NCBI GenBank assembly: GCA_002428985.1 | Contig: DIYL01000006.1 | Span: 44,382-108,381 of the forward strand | Source: Anaerolineales bacterium UBA6055 | GTDB lineage: Bacteria > Chloroflexota > Anaerolineae > Aggregatilineales > Phototrophicaceae | Direction: 5' to 3' | DNA length: 64,000 nt | Shown here: positions 49,432 to 59,293 of the stretch, piece by piece | Layout: each line of letters opens with the position of its first letter | Numbering within the stretch: the first letter of the stretch is position 1 | The notes under the pieces: generated by a model | Seen by the model: only the letters and a program-made list of their open reading frames with translations | What the model was told of the DNA's origin: nothing | Databases searched by the model: none | Program-made: the position numbers and the translations under genes

Positions 49432-50061
49432 TTACTCGGATTTCACCTCTGATGGGGGACGATCCAATGTGAAAAAGTCATTCAGGTGTGCATACCCACC
49501 ACCCATCATACGCCCAATCGGATTATAGGCGTCTATGTCAATATAATTGCCTTCTTTATAGACACCATCTGCGAAGTGCATATACACAATCGTGCCAATC
49601 ACAATATGTCCCCCACCGATACCTTCATTAATCGTCACAATCTGGTTCAGCTTGCATTCAAACGCAATCGGACTTTCGCCAACGCGGGGTGGTTTGACAA
49701 TTGTCGATTCGACTGGAGTTAATCCAGCCCGTTCAAATTCATTGACTTCTGGTGGAGCTTCGACAGCCGTGATGTTCATCGCTTCGGCGGTGGCTTCATT
49801 GACAAAATTCACGACAAATTCCTCAGTCGCTTTGACGTTATTGTAGGAGTCTTTTTGTCCATCATCGCTATAACGATACCCCGGACAAAACATAACCGTC
49901 GGCGGGTTTGCACAAGCCGCTGTGAAGAAGCTATACGGCGCAAGATTGGGATTGCCGTCAGCATCAACTGTGCTAACCCATGCAATCGGGCGCGGGACAA
50001 TGCTCCCTGTCATCAATTTATACATATCATGGGGGGCTAAATCTTTGGGATTGAGTTCCAT
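49432..50061 (-). CDS. Flavin reductase-like FMN-binding protein
   Basis: 209 residues; AGGA lies 8 bases before the ATG. The split-barrel signature is 'MTGSIVPRPIAWVSTVDADGNPNLAPYSFFTAACANPPTVMF' with 'KDSYNNVKATEEFVVNFVNE' and 'PIAFECKLNQIVTI', typical of the DIM6/NTAB flavoprotein group with bound FMN. It may reduce flavins or act as an oxidoreductase on an unknown substrate. It lies 60 bases upstream of hemB on the same strand, so co-transcription is possible but not required. Confidence 0.9.
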   Translation of the reverse strand: MELNPKDLAPHDMYKLMTGSIVPRPIAWVSTVDADGNPNLAPYSFFTAACANPPTVMFCPGYRYSDDGQKDSYNNVKATEEFVVNFVNEATAEAMNITAVEAPPEVNEFERAGLTPVESTIVKPPRVGESPIAFECKLNQIVTINEGIGGGHIVIGTIVYMHFADGVYKEGNYIDIDAYNPIGRMMGGGYAHLNDFFTLDRPPSEVKSE

Positions 50062-50173
50062 TATGGGTATCCTTATGGGTCTTGTTTAGTATGCCAATAT
50101 GATACCCATACATCCCATCAAATAAATCGTCTGCTAGGCAAACGTTAATTTCGCTTCTATTAGAGAAATTTTG

Positions 50174-50193
50174 TGGGCGAGTTGCCCCGCCCA
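50174..50193 (-). terminator. Terminator-like hairpin after the DUF2330 genes
   Basis: TGGGCG/CGCCCA with an 8-base loop, 13 bases after the DUF2330 stop; on the minus strand an AAAATTT tract follows. Confidence 0.5.
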
Positions 50194-50205
50194 ACAGCAT
50201 GTACA

Positions 50206-52212
50206 TTAACCGCGCAAACAACCGTAACCATTACTGAACGCATCCGCGACTTGGCGCAAGGTTTGATCATATTGTTCAAACTCTTCCGGCACAGCCGATG
50301 CCACAACTAACCACCCTCGGATAGCCCGCAGATAGCCGACACGATCACCTGTATCAAATTGTGCAACCCCTGTCTGATGACAATTATTCACATTAAATGC
50401 TCGCATATTATTGACGGTTTCTTCGCTTAACCCATAAGTTTCAGCGAGTTCATCAAAACCCCGCATATCATCATTAACCATACCGGAAAAGACACCTGAC
50501 CGTAAAATTTCAATGCGCCCTGAGCCACCATCATCTGGCGAAATCACAACTTCCCATGCACCGATACCAAGTTCATCGGGTTGGTAGAATTCCGTCCAAC
50601 CTTCAGGGAATCCCATCAAAACCGACGATCCGAAGTAATCGTCTGGAATTTCTGCGAGGGCGAGTGTATTGCGCAGTTGCGGGTGCATATAATACGTATA
50701 CGACAGCATATGATTGGTCATTGCGTTGTATAGGCTTCGGTCAGTTGAACGCAGTGTCAAATAGTAAAACCCAATATCGGGTTCATCAGCGTTACTGAAT
50801 AGCGGATTATAGTCAAATAGGCGTGTATCGATGTTTTCAGGGCGTTCATAATCTTCCCCTAAATTTAAAATCTGTCGAGGACCTGCATAAAATAAATCGC
50901 CTGTGATGGTGTATTGCAAGACGATTGCAAATTCACTCACACCATCATAGAAATATGCGTCGAGTATCTCTGGCGTAACCGTTTGCGGTGCGTAAGCAAT
51001 TAAGGAACGTTCATTATAGATTAGTGGTGTTTGTACCCAGCCATCTGGATAACGGAATGTCGCTTGCCCCGGTAGCAAACTTTGATTGGGTAGTAAGGTC
51101 TGGTTTGGTAGTAATTGCTCGATCTCACTCGTATCAAACTCGCGTGTGGAACATCCCCAATAGTGCAACGGATCAACATGATCTTCAAGCTGGATCGTAC
51201 GTGGTACATGATTTTGTAATGTATCCGGCACAAAGCTAGGATCAATTGTCATTTGGTCGGGCGATAATTGCGCCCGTAATCGTGTTACAAACGGATACGA
51301 ATTAATCAAATCAACGAGGTAAGGTTCTTCGATCACAGTCTCATTGATTTCCAGTAGATTTACGGAAGGCATCGCATATTCAGTAATGAATGCCCGTCCG
51401 TCGTGTTTATCCTGAATATCGTTCCGCGCATTTAAATAATCGGATGTCGCATCATTAAAGTCCCACGGTGTGCGTAATTGGGATGTGGTGCGGAAGCTCC
51501 CAAAATCGACTTCAGCATGGACATAATTCTCTGGCGAATAGGGTGAATTCCCAAAGATCCAGACGAGCACAGGCATATTGTCTAATGCAGCGACAGCCGT
51601 CAAACGTAACGGAATCACTGGCTTATCCGATTTATATGTCATAACTACGGGTTGAATATCACCGACATCGGCATCGTTCGAAAGCTTCATTGCAACGAAA
51701 TACATACCCTCAATCACATATTCGGCGATTATCGGCTCCATCGGTTCGGTCACAATATAACCGTTGTCACGTAACCAGTCGATTAGTTCACGTGGGTTAT
51801 CACTACCGATGATGGCATAGTCATAAGGTCCGAGGTTGCCTTCTTCGAGGAAACCACCGCCACCACCACCGAGTCCACCATAATTCCAGACGACGCCACG
51901 GCAATAATTAGGTGGTGGATTCATGCGCGGGTTGGTTGCATTTTGTATAACATCCAATGCCGAGGTTGGTGCGACATCCAATTCAGGAATGCTGGGTACA
52001 GGGACAACCCAACTAAAATCTTCGGCTGATCCTTCATAATCTATGCCGACAATTGCTGAGATGGTCTCGTCGTCATTCATTGTAAATATAATACGCTCTG
52101 CGCTCTGGTCGACGGGTGTGTTGGTACAGAAGAAGCCGCCACATGCCGATGTGACGTTGATCGCGAGTATGCCTAAACATAGAGCAATACTTCCTAAAAT
52201 AAATTTCTTCAT
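50206..52212 (-). CDS. DUF2330 exported protein, copy 1
   Basis: 668 residues; GGAGA lies 8 bases before the ATG. A signal peptide (~1-23) ends just before the family hallmark 'ACGGFFC', a Cys-rich start of the mature protein. 'ERIIFTMNDDETISAIVGIDYEG', 'DFSWVVPVPSIPEL', and later 'LHYWGCSTREF' are typical of DUF2330. The middle and C-terminal parts are mostly beta-rich, with a Leu-Leu-Pro-Asn-Gln repeat (about 376-392) specific to this copy. It is an extracytoplasmic protein of unknown function. It is the second gene of a two-paralogue operon, 42 bases after the first. Confidence 0.88.
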   Translation of the reverse strand: MKKFILGSIALCLGILAINVTSACGGFFCTNTPVDQSAERIIFTMNDDETISAIVGIDYEGSAEDFSWVVPVPSIPELDVAPTSALDVIQNATNPRMNPPPNYCRGVVWNYGGLGGGGGGFLEEGNLGPYDYAIIGSDNPRELIDWLRDNGYIVTEPMEPIIAEYVIEGMYFVAMKLSNDADVGDIQPVVMTYKSDKPVIPLRLTAVAALDNMPVLVWIFGNSPYSPENYVHAEVDFGSFRTTSQLRTPWDFNDATSDYLNARNDIQDKHDGRAFITEYAMPSVNLLEINETVIEEPYLVDLINSYPFVTRLRAQLSPDQMTIDPSFVPDTLQNHVPRTIQLEDHVDPLHYWGCSTREFDTSEIEQLLPNQTLLPNQSLLPGQATFRYPDGWVQTPLIYNERSLIAYAPQTVTPEILDAYFYDGVSEFAIVLQYTITGDLFYAGPRQILNLGEDYERPENIDTRLFDYNPLFSNADEPDIGFYYLTLRSTDRSLYNAMTNHMLSYTYYMHPQLRNTLALAEIPDDYFGSSVLMGFPEGWTEFYQPDELGIGAWEVVISPDDGGSGRIEILRSGVFSGMVNDDMRGFDELAETYGLSEETVNNMRAFNVNNCHQTGVAQFDTGDRVGYLRAIRGWLVVASAVPEEFEQYDQTLRQVADAFSNGYGCLRG

Positions 52213-52254
52213 GCTTTTTATCTCCGTTATTTATATTTGTTTTATCCTTCACCT

Positions 52255-54249
52255 TTATCCACAACGTAAATAACTATCGTCCACTGTGTCTGCGATTTGC
52301 TTCAATAAATCGTTGTGTTGCTCAAACTCATCAGGGGTGGCTGATACTGTAACAATCCATCCAAATTCAACATGCATATACCCATGCCGTTCATCTGTTT
52401 GATATTCAACTACGGGGAAATCATCACAAGTCTCACGGTTGTATTCTTGAATCTGCAAGACTGTTTCATCTGATAGTTGTAAGTTGTCAATAAAATCTTG
52501 TGCAAGTGTTTGATCTTGTGAAGCTAAGAATCCTCGCCACGCATCTGTCCAAAACAAATCAACTTGAAGCGAGCTATCATCTGTTGGCTGAATGACGAGA
52601 TGGCGTTCAGAAGTTACAGATGCAAACCACCCATCAGGGAATCCTATCATTAGCGGTTCAATGATGTCTTCTTCATCTGATTCATCACCATCTAAGACTA
52701 GCACACGCTGGAACTCTGGGTGTGCGTAGAATTCATAACTTCGCAGGTATTCCTCAATTGCAAGGTACAGCTGTTCGTTCTCTGCCCAATCAGTACGGGA
52801 TGTAATAATTTCAAATCTTTCATCAACGTAGCCCATATAGGGAAGCAAATCTTTGTAGGCAAACCCATACCCATGAACACCAGGCTGATAATAATAATCA
52901 TTGCCAATCAATACCTGAGAAACTGAATACTCATAGTTACGATGGCTTTGCCCAACATCAATTAGATGTAATAACATAGGAAATTCGGGTTCATGAAACA
53001 ATGCGGCTCTGACCTGCTCTAGCGTGACAGATTGAGGTGCATACACATCTAAAATAACATCACGATCTGATGTAACCTGAGAGCGCACCCAACCTTCAGG
53101 ATACCGGAGTTGGAAATCACGAATGGGTGTTATGTTTGTTAATAACTCTGAAAAATAGTCAAGATCTATATGTTGATTCGAACACTCCCAATAAGTTAAC
53201 GGATCAACATAATCCACGAGGTTGACAGTACGCGGTTGTTCTGTTTGTTGTTCGGCAGGTGTGAATATTGGATCGTATAAAACAGGTAATGGGTCGACTT
53301 GTGTATAAAATCGTGTCACATACTCATATTGTTCGATGAGATTAGCAAGCGGTGTGCCCTCATGAATGGTCTCACTGTGTTCATGTAAGTCGGATGATGG
53401 CATAGCATATTCGCGCGTAAACACCAACCCATCATGATTCTCTTGAATTTGTCGGAGTGCTAACCAATAGTCAATTTGTAGATTGTGGTTATCATCTTCA
53501 CTTCGTAATTCAGATGGTGCACGAAATGTCGAAAAATCAACCGGAATATTAGGATAATTACCGACCTCATAGAATTGACCAGCAAATACCCAAACGTTTA
53601 AATGTGAAAATCTTGTTTGTCCAATTGCGTTCAAGCGAAGAGGTAATATCACAGTATCTGAGGGATATGTCAGCGTAATTGTGCGAATAAATCCACCGAA
53701 AAATGTTTCAAAATCTGTTTGAATATTCACAGCGACAATATACATATCATCCGCAAAATAGTCTGCAATTGTATCCTCTATTTCCGATGTAAACGCTAGT
53801 TCATTGTCTACTAGCCATGTATTGAGCGCTGTTACATCATCTGGGGAAAATACTGTAAAATCTGCAATCTCCCCGATGACATCCGCATAACTATGTCCTA
53901 TTTCGCTAGCAAAATACGGCGCACTGCCAAGATGGCAATAATTGCGTGGTGCATTGAGAAGAGGGGTTGTCGACCAATCCAGTGTTGGTAATCTTGTATC
54001 ATGGAGATTAAATTCTATCGTCGGCTCTGCTGTGACAGGTATTAACCAAGTAAAGTCGCTCTCTTGACCGCTATATTCTACAGCTAATGTCATCGACACA
54101 ATGTCATCATCGATTGTAAAGATCACTTTTTGGTCTTGTATAAAGACAGGTGTCTCTGTTTCTTGGCATAGAAATCCGCCACAAGCGTATGCAATGTTAG
54201 CGACATATAGCATGCTCAGACACACAAATAACAGGCACAGATATTTCAT
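52255..54249 (-). CDS. DUF2330 exported protein, copy 2
   Basis: 664 residues from the ATG at 54249, set by GGGGAG six bases upstream; an open frame to 54309 has no signal. The signal peptide 'MKYLCLLFVCLSMLYVANIAYA' precedes 'CGGFLCQ', and 'QKVIFTIDDDIVSMTLAVEYSG' and 'DFTWLIPVTAEPTI' align with copy 1. Overall similarity to copy 1 is moderate, so the duplication is old. The promoter is presumably in the 142-base gap upstream. The pair may form a surface complex; no partner is evident. Confidence 0.88.
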   Translation of the reverse strand: MKYLCLLFVCLSMLYVANIAYACGGFLCQETETPVFIQDQKVIFTIDDDIVSMTLAVEYSGQESDFTWLIPVTAEPTIEFNLHDTRLPTLDWSTTPLLNAPRNYCHLGSAPYFASEIGHSYADVIGEIADFTVFSPDDVTALNTWLVDNELAFTSEIEDTIADYFADDMYIVAVNIQTDFETFFGGFIRTITLTYPSDTVILPLRLNAIGQTRFSHLNVWVFAGQFYEVGNYPNIPVDFSTFRAPSELRSEDDNHNLQIDYWLALRQIQENHDGLVFTREYAMPSSDLHEHSETIHEGTPLANLIEQYEYVTRFYTQVDPLPVLYDPIFTPAEQQTEQPRTVNLVDYVDPLTYWECSNQHIDLDYFSELLTNITPIRDFQLRYPEGWVRSQVTSDRDVILDVYAPQSVTLEQVRAALFHEPEFPMLLHLIDVGQSHRNYEYSVSQVLIGNDYYYQPGVHGYGFAYKDLLPYMGYVDERFEIITSRTDWAENEQLYLAIEEYLRSYEFYAHPEFQRVLVLDGDESDEEDIIEPLMIGFPDGWFASVTSERHLVIQPTDDSSLQVDLFWTDAWRGFLASQDQTLAQDFIDNLQLSDETVLQIQEYNRETCDDFPVVEYQTDERHGYMHVEFGWIVTVSATPDEFEQHNDLLKQIADTVDDSYLRCG

Positions 54250-54391
54250 TGATGACTCCCCATAAATTGCCTTGCATTCATATATAGCATGATGCCAGTA
54301 GATGCGCAATCACATGACGATGAGACTACGCTTCTACTATGATTGGGGGACGATGCAGTTGTTGTTATTGCTTCATCAATGCTGGAACAGA

Positions 54392-54757
54392 CTATGCAAC
54401 ATGAAGATAGTGTTCGAGGGCAGCACGCAATTCTTGTTGATTAATTGGGCGTTTGAGAAATGTATCACATCCGGATTCTTGAGCTTGTATCGGATCCCCT
54501 GCCGCTGATAAGGCAATAATTGGGATATTTGCGGTTGCTGGATCAGATTTGAGCTTCGCTGCTGTATCATATCCTGTCCATGTGGTCGATGGCATCCGCA
54601 AATCTGTGATCACCAAATCTGGTTCATGGATTGTCGCCATATCATAACCATCTTCACCCGTGTAAGCGATATATACATCAAATCCATATACCTCAAGTGT
54701 GGCTTGCAGAACATGGGCGTTATCGTGGTTATCATCAATAATTAAGATCGTCGGCAT
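54392..54757 (-). CDS. Single-domain response regulator (receiver only)
   Basis: 121 residues; AGGAG lies 7 bases before the ATG. CheY-like fold with acidic pocket D8/D9, phosphoacceptor D52 ('LVITDLRMP'), S84 ('IIALSAAGD') and K102 ('FLKRPI'). No output domain, and no histidine kinase gene lies nearby, so it must be phosphorylated by a kinase encoded elsewhere and act by protein contact. Confidence 0.93.
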   Translation of the reverse strand: MPTILIIDDNHDNAHVLQATLEVYGFDVYIAYTGEDGYDMATIHEPDLVITDLRMPSTTWTGYDTAAKLKSDPATANIPIIALSAAGDPIQAQESGCDTFLKRPINQQELRAALEHYLHVA

Positions 54758-55006
54758 TGTATTGCTCCTACCTATGGTGCCTCAATGTACATTGTATTTA
54801 GAGTATATAGGATGTTTTTTGAAAGTTTTATTTAGGTTTATTTTGATATGCAGAATAGGCACTTGATCGGACTGAGGTGTATCCATTACCTCACCAATCG
54901 TTACAATTTGGTTGAGTCGATGTCACAGTCTAATTTAAATGCGCGACAAGCCACAACAGATTCTTGTACAATGATACATAATAGTCATGATTCAAGTTGA
55001 AATGAG

Positions 55007-56584
55007 ATGCAGACAATGGTCGATTATATTATTGTCGGTGGTGGTAGTGCAGGATGTGTATTGGCGAATCGCCTCAGTGAAGATGCAGACAAGACGGTGC
55101 TTTTATTAGAAGCCGGAAAACCTGACAAAAAACTTCAGATTCATATTCCCGCCGCCTACTCACAAGCATTCAGATCCGATATTGATTGGAATTATGAGAC
55201 TGCCCCCCAAACATGTCTACAGAATCGTAAATTATATTGGCCCCGCGGTAAGGTACTCGGTGGCAGTAGCTCAATCAACGCAATGATTTATATCCGTGGC
55301 CATCAGATGGATTATGACGGTTGGCAACATAAAGGAGCCATTGGGTGGGGCTGGAACGATGTCATGCCATTTTTTATGAAAGCCGAACATCAAGAACGCG
55401 GCGGGTCTGAATGGTATGGTACGGGTGGGTTACTGAATATTGCTGATCAAATTTCACCTAACGAACTGACCCAAACATTTATTCGTGCCGCGCAAAAAAT
55501 GGGCATTCAAGCCACTGACGACTTTAACAAGAACAAGCAAGATGGTGTTGGACTATATCAAGTCACCCAGAAAAATGGGCGGCGCCATAGTACCGCCAGC
55601 GCCTATATTAAACCTGCCCTGCAACGCGCCAACTTAACAGTAGAAACCGAGGCACATGTGACCCGCGTGTTGTTTGAGGATTTACGGGCAGTTGGTGTCG
55701 AATATATTCAAAAAGGTCAGACAAAAACAGTTAAATGTACCGCTGAGGTTTTGTTATGCGGGGGCGCAATTAATTCGCCACAAGTATTGATGTTGTCCGG
55801 TATTGGCGACGCACAGCATCTTGCTGACCACGGAATTGATGCGCGGGTTGATCTCAAAGGTGTAGGGCAAAATTTACAGGATCATTTAATTAGCGGTGTG
55901 ATTCATGAATCAACACAACCTGTCAGTCTCGCTACAGCGTCTAGTCCGCTAAATATCCTCAAATATCTATTTTTGCGGAAAGGTGCACTAACGTCTAATG
56001 TTGGTGAAGGTGGGTTATTCTGGCGCAGTAACCCTGATTTACCGAAACCCGATGTTCAATTCCACTTTGGACCGATTCATTATCTGGATCATGGTAAAAC
56101 GAAGGTTGAGGGACACGGATACGCTCTCGGTGGACTGGTGTTAAATCCCCATAGCGTCGGTGAAATTAAGTTGAAATCATCTGATCCAATGACTGCTCCG
56201 CTGATTGATCCGCATTATCTTGAAGACGACCGTGATATGGAAGTATTACTCAAAGCGACTAAGCTTGCTGACGAGATAACCACCCATCCAGAATTTGATG
56301 CCTATCGTGGTAAACGCATTCGCCCCGTCGAAAAACCCAAAGATGATGACGCATGGTGTACATTTATCCGTGGATTTTCGGAGTCGTTGTATCACCCTGT
56401 TGGCACGTGCAAAATGGGTACGGATGATATGGCAGTAGTTGATCCTGATCTCCGTGTGATCGGTGTTGAAGGATTGCGCGTTGTTGATGCCTCGGTCATG
56501 CCGAGTGTCATAAGTGGCAACACCAATGCACCAACTATTATGATTGCCGAACGTGGCGCACACATCATTAAAGATGGTACATAA
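55007..56584 (+). CDS. GMC family FAD-dependent oxidoreductase (choline-dehydrogenase-like)
   Basis: 525 residues; the ATG at 55016, with GAG upstream, is an alternative start. The FAD dinucleotide motif 'YIIVGGGSAGCVLANRLSED' opens the protein; GMC signature 1 'PRGKVLGGSSSINAMIYIRG' and the signature-2 region 'GGAINSPQVLMLSGIG' follow. Catalytic His in 'YHPVGTCKMG' and the later Asn in 'SGNTNAPTIMIAERGA' are present. It oxidises an alcohol (choline-like, glucose-like or other) to an aldehyde in the cytosol. Length is standard. It is convergent with the Gldg gene. Confidence 0.93.
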   Translation: MQTMVDYIIVGGGSAGCVLANRLSEDADKTVLLLEAGKPDKKLQIHIPAAYSQAFRSDIDWNYETAPQTCLQNRKLYWPRGKVLGGSSSINAMIYIRGHQMDYDGWQHKGAIGWGWNDVMPFFMKAEHQERGGSEWYGTGGLLNIADQISPNELTQTFIRAAQKMGIQATDDFNKNKQDGVGLYQVTQKNGRRHSTASAYIKPALQRANLTVETEAHVTRVLFEDLRAVGVEYIQKGQTKTVKCTAEVLLCGGAINSPQVLMLSGIGDAQHLADHGIDARVDLKGVGQNLQDHLISGVIHESTQPVSLATASSPLNILKYLFLRKGALTSNVGEGGLFWRSNPDLPKPDVQFHFGPIHYLDHGKTKVEGHGYALGGLVLNPHSVGEIKLKSSDPMTAPLIDPHYLEDDRDMEVLLKATKLADEITTHPEFDAYRGKRIRPVEKPKDDDAWCTFIRGFSESLYHPVGTCKMGTDDMAVVDPDLRVIGVEGLRVVDASVMPSVISGNTNAPTIMIAERGAHIIKDGT

Positions 56585-56600
56585 ATCAAAAACGAGAGTC

Positions 56601-58325
56601 TTATTCGTCGCGTTCTCGTTTGGCAAAGACAACTAGTGCACCCAAACCCAATACGCCAAACGGTAAAATAAAACCGAGGATCAAATTCATTTGTGTGATT
56701 TGTTCTTCACTTGCAATCAGACTGGTTTCGGCGGGTCGTATATCCGCGATAGGTTGTTCAAGATTTTCAAGACGCGAATCAAATTCCGATGCCCACAAGA
56801 TTGACCGGAGCATCAATGTACTATTGGAGACTTGTGCTTGATCCTCAATTGCGATGATATTATCAATCGCAACCGTATCTGTCCCAAATAGAACCAACCG
56901 TGAACCTGTTACTGTATTTTCGGCTGCTGCTGCCAGATACAGTGAGCCCGATTGTACGGCTTGTTGTGGACTCGGTGTAAATTCCGAGCGAATTACCTCA
57001 GGAATCCTAGCATTCTCTATTGTATAGGCACCTGTACTGGTTGCAATCAGTGGGGTAACAATGACATTTTCCGGTGGCGTCTCTGCAAATTGAATACTCG
57101 ATGTTGGCAGTCTAAATAAGAATTGCGCCGAAAAATCACTCTCTAAGCCCATCTGCCCGATAAAGTGGTTTGGATTGATTGTATTCGGTAGGAGCAAGTC
57201 ACTCGCCCCCTGATAATTCTGGATCGGATCGATTACAAAATCATTATTTAGCGCAACCCCATAATTCTCTAGCAGGTAATTGGTTAATGCAGGCTCGGTC
57301 GTTGTATTAGGGTTGCCATCACCGTTAAAGCCACCCATAACGATCAAATTACCACCATTGTCTAAATAGTCTTGCAGATAAGCCAAATCGTCTTCTGCCA
57401 GTGGGTTTGCACCACCAACGATAATCATTGTTTCTCCATCAAGATTTGGATTATTGGGTTGAATCTCTTCATTGGTGCGATAACCCGCAAGGGTGGAGGT
57501 GAACAGTGTCTCGAAGCGGAAGATGTTGCGTAAATTTTCGGTGATGAGGGTCATCCCACTACCATCGGTTGCACTAATCTGGACACCACCGGGTTCATTG
57601 ACAAAATAGACCCCGAAGTTTCCAGTCAGAGCTTGGTTGGTTGCAAACCCGACAATCGCTGACTGTAGCGTTTTCGTATCAATAAATGGGATGATATTGG
57701 CATTTTCGGGTATGGGTTCGCCGGCTTCATCTAAGGGTGTGACCGCAATTTGCTGGCTAGCAATGACGCCATAATCGTCGGCAAGCAATGGCTGTTGGTC
57801 TATGTCAATAAATTCGAAACTGATTTTACCTAATGTTGTCGATTGGATGTCTTCGTATAACAAGGTGAGGCGATCTTGTAAGCCTGCTTCATCGGCTGTC
57901 AAAAATGTGACCAAACGCAAATCGGGTGTGTTGGTATTGCCAGCAATCCGTGCTAACGATTCACGGATTTCAGGGCGAACCGAAAAAGAATTGACTGTGG
58001 TTACATCAAATGTGAGGTTTAAGCTACGGAACAAAACATATAGCGCGATCAATGCAGTTAACAAGACCGCTGTCACAACGAACGCTGTCCCACCATAACG
58101 TGTCGTCCGTCCAACTAATGCGGCGCGGAGTTGTTCAGGCGCAATAATCGCCCATGTCACGATTGATAAACCAAGTATTCCGAGCCCCGCGAATCCCATA
58201 ATGCCAAAACGAGGTTGGAATCCACCGATAATCATCAACGCCAGCCCAAGAACAGCCAGCCCAAGTAAATATTGTGGCTTGAGGACAGCAACCGTACGGT
58301 TGTCGTTGTTTGGTGTATCTGTCAT
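56601..58325 (-). CDS. Gldg-family ABC transporter auxiliary protein
   Basis: 574 residues from the ATG at 58325, where TAATG overlaps the permease stop and GGAGG precedes it. N-terminal three membrane helices (~20-110), a large extracytoplasmic ABC_transp_aux domain ('DVTTVNSFSVRPEIRESLARI', 'FIDIDQQPLLADDYGV', 'MIIVGGANPLAEDDLAYLQDYLDNGGNLIVMGG'), and a C-terminal helix 'NLILGFILPFGVLGLGALVVF'. This matches GldG-like components of ABC-2 transporters. It pairs with the upstream permease; the ATPase is not in this window. Confidence 0.88.
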   Translation of the reverse strand: MTDTPNNDNRTVAVLKPQYLLGLAVLGLALMIIGGFQPRFGIMGFAGLGILGLSIVTWAIIAPEQLRAALVGRTTRYGGTAFVVTAVLLTALIALYVLFRSLNLTFDVTTVNSFSVRPEIRESLARIAGNTNTPDLRLVTFLTADEAGLQDRLTLLYEDIQSTTLGKISFEFIDIDQQPLLADDYGVIASQQIAVTPLDEAGEPIPENANIIPFIDTKTLQSAIVGFATNQALTGNFGVYFVNEPGGVQISATDGSGMTLITENLRNIFRFETLFTSTLAGYRTNEEIQPNNPNLDGETMIIVGGANPLAEDDLAYLQDYLDNGGNLIVMGGFNGDGNPNTTTEPALTNYLLENYGVALNNDFVIDPIQNYQGASDLLLPNTINPNHFIGQMGLESDFSAQFLFRLPTSSIQFAETPPENVIVTPLIATSTGAYTIENARIPEVIRSEFTPSPQQAVQSGSLYLAAAAENTVTGSRLVLFGTDTVAIDNIIAIEDQAQVSNSTLMLRSILWASEFDSRLENLEQPIADIRPAETSLIASEEQITQMNLILGFILPFGVLGLGALVVFAKRERDE

Positions 58326-59110
58326 TAATTTGCCCTCCAACGACGGGTTTCAACAAGGCGTGTTGTGATAAAAATACCTGCGATAATCAAGAGGATAAAA
58401 TACATCAAATCATGCGCCCGAAAAACCCCTTCAAGCAATGTATCGTGATAATGCGCTTGTAAGCCTAACTCGCGGATGAATTCGCCTGCACCTGTCGTAA
58501 TATCCTGACCACTTGCCCAGACTGCCACGCTATCCGCTAATAAAAGTAAAATAATCGTCATCGCACTGAGGAATGCTGCGACAACTTGGTCATCGGTGAT
58601 AGCTGACCAGATCATCGAAATTGCTAACAATGCGCCACCAAATAACCACGCCCCGATATATGCCGACGCGATCAATCCACTATCAATGGGTGTGATGCTG
58701 TTAATCACGAATGTGTGCACAAGTGTCAGTAGGAGCATAATCGTATAGAACGTCCACACAGACAAAAACTTGCCGATGATAAAACGTGACTCACTAATTG
58801 GTAATGTCATCAGGACTTCAAGTGTGCCCTCGCGTGACTCTTCAGCGAGTAAGCGCATCGTCAATAATGGCGCGATTAAGAAAAGCAGGAACATCAAGGA
58901 TGACATCGACCCACTCAGCACGTCACCTGCGGTGAGCGCAATTTGTTGTACATCGCCTGCGACTTCGGTGTTATACACACTGATGTTTGCTACGTTCGAA
59001 CTGACAATCACACCATAGGCAAACAAAAATCCGAACATAATCGCATAAGCTGTGATGGATTGAAAATAGAGTGCAAGTTCGCGTTTATATACTGCCCAAA
59101 TCGGTCGCAT
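58325..59110 (-). CDS. ABC-2 type permease (GldF-like)
   Basis: 261 residues. 'AVYKRELALYFQSITAYAIMFGFLFAYGV' opens the ABC-2 fold; about six helices follow, with the typical loop 'RLLAEESREGTLEVLMTLPISESRFIIGKFLSVW'. The stop overlaps the downstream Gldg start, a coupled operon. GldF/GldG-type complexes normally need a GldA-like ATPase; none adjoins upstream, where the next gene is a shikimate-kinase-like gene 183 bases away. Inner-membrane exporter or gliding/secretion role; substrate unknown. Confidence 0.88.
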   Translation of the reverse strand: MRPIWAVYKRELALYFQSITAYAIMFGFLFAYGVIVSSNVANISVYNTEVAGDVQQIALTAGDVLSGSMSSLMFLLFLIAPLLTMRLLAEESREGTLEVLMTLPISESRFIIGKFLSVWTFYTIMLLLTLVHTFVINSITPIDSGLIASAYIGAWLFGGALLAISMIWSAITDDQVVAAFLSAMTIILLLLADSVAVWASGQDITTGAGEFIRELGLQAHYHDTLLEGVFRAHDLMYFILLIIAGIFITTRLVETRRWRAN

Positions 59111-59208
59111 GCCGTATCCTACGAGTTCAATTTATAAAACGAATGACTAAATTGTTCTTACCAATTGACGAGATTTGCCTCGCGCCTACAAAATTTACGC
59201 AATTGGTT

Positions 59209-59233
59209 GTAGGGACAACGCTTACGTTGTCCG
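59209..59233. repeat. GTAGGG-type intergenic palindrome, copy 3
   Basis: GTAGGG followed by a perfect 8-bp inverted repeat GGACAACG (59213-59220) / CGTTGTCC (59225-59232) with loop CTTA, in the gap between the shikimate-kinase-like and permease genes. Same layout as copies at 13034 and 37821. Confidence 0.6.
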
Positions 59234-59293
59234 CCAACATTAAACCAAGGTCTTTTTCATTATACACAACAATAAACCCAAATTCGCACCATG

